A stretch of DNA of 64,000 nucleotides from Aphelenchoides besseyi (lineage: Eukaryota > Nematoda > Chromadorea > Rhabditida > Aphelenchoididae): positions 7,626,001 through 7,690,000 of the forward strand of contig JAMPIQ010000002.1 in assembly GCA_024699855.1 (NCBI GenBank), given 5' to 3'. Every line of letters begins with the position of its first letter. Position 1 is the first letter of the stretch. Below are positions 63,504 through 64,000 of this stretch, piece after piece. The notes beneath the pieces were generated by a model that searched no databases, had not been told where the DNA came from, and saw only the letters and a list, made by a program, of their open reading frames with translations. A program made the position numbers and the translations under genes.

Positions 63504-64000
63504 ATGAATTCGATTCCGCTGAAGCCCGATCATAAACGTTTCTTCACCAATCCGTTTCTACATGATCCAAATGCTATATCTCAATATTGTACTGATAAGT
63601 GGCTTGAAGAAGTGAGTTCGATTGACTTCCAATCGTCTACGTTTACAAATTTAGATGATCGAACAGCTATCTTTTCGTCTTATGAATCGTCAAATGTCGC
63701 GTGAAGAATGCCAAGAATCGGGACCGTATGTTGGTTCTGCTGGGATTGGCTATGCAATGTTGAAGGCTGCACAAAGTCTTCCAGAAAAGCTTATAACCAA
63801 CGTTGAGTTCTGTAATCAACTATTGGCATCGCAATTCAAATACGCAAAAGTAAGTTGAAACAGTTGGCGATTGTTCATTTCAACTCTTAGGATGCGTCCA
63901 AATCTCGACAAACTCGCTATCTATGTGGTACTTTGGGTTTACATGTGATTAAGGCAATCAGTGATCACATGGCCGGTCGATCAATTGAAGGTTATGGACG
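63504..64000 (+). CDS. LanC-like protein, 5' part only
   Basis: LANCL proteins are cytosolic or membrane-associated relatives of bacterial lanthionine cyclases; eukaryotic members bind glutathione and add it to dehydroamino-acid residues. Exons 63504-63611, 63655-63849, 63891 to beyond 64000. The first about 135 residues are visible: FFTNPFLHD, then SGPYVGSAGIGYAMLKAAQS, which is the start of the LanC toroid (GxYxGxAGIAY type), then CGTLGLHVIKAIS, the glycine-containing second repeat. The zinc site lies beyond the window. Which LANCL paralogue it is cannot be told. Confidence 0.82.

Overview
This window reads as eukaryotic, most likely nematode, nuclear DNA. Genes are dense and broken up by many very small introns (mostly 35-50 nt, GT-AG, ending TTTCAG or TTTTAG). 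The protein families include nematode-typical ones: a secreted C6-domain protein, a PAI-only paired-box protein, an EGL-4-like PKG and a GLB-type globin. Splice-acceptor-like motifs sit just in front of several start codons, as expected for spliced-leader trans-splicing. Clear homologues of BCL9 and CCM2 are present. I suspect an early-branching (Dorylaimia-type) nematode, but that is inference. All exon models were read by eye from frame continuity, splice consensus and family knowledge; no alignment was run.

Layout. 1-5.3 kb: CCAR1 (minus, 3' end cut by the window edge) diverges from TFIIE-alpha (plus) across a 285-bp shared promoter. 7.1-13.8 kb: a receptor tyrosine phosphatase (Ig, four FN3, TM, active D1, inactive D2), tail to tail with a compact BCL9/Legless homologue (minus, 13.9-14.9 kb). 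16.4-19.2 kb: MCM6. 19.8-23.1 kb: CCM2/malcavernin. 23.8-33.05 kb: a cGMP-dependent protein kinase with up to three alternative first exons. One intron of it holds an antisense zinc-finger gene, and its last intron holds a perfect 154-bp inverted repeat. 33.5-37.3 kb: a BEL/Pao-like retroelement relic (minus) in which gag runs straight into an env-like glycoprotein with no pol. 37.8-39.3 kb: a G-depleted non-coding stretch. 39.6-40.3 kb: an npax-like gene (minus). 41.8-42.4 kb: a secreted C6-domain protein. 42.9-44.8 kb: an ataxin-7-like zinc-finger protein. 44.8-48.6 kb: mostly empty. 48.6-52.6 kb: a metabotropic glutamate receptor, tail to tail with CaM kinase I (minus, 53.2-55.1 kb). 55.1-60.5 kb: no recognisable gene. 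60.5-62.4 kb: a transthyretin-like/HIU-hydrolase protein and a globin. 63.5 kb to the edge: the 5' part of a LanC-like protein.

The genes do not form one pathway. They mix housekeeping nuclear functions (CCAR1, TFIIE-alpha, MCM6, BCL9, ataxin-7-like) with signalling, much of it neuronal (PKG, CaMKI, mGluR, RPTP, CCM2). The most unusual structures are the pol-less gag-env reading frame, the nested antisense gene inside the PKG activation-segment intron, the exact inverted repeat in the last PKG intron, and two GC-AG introns.
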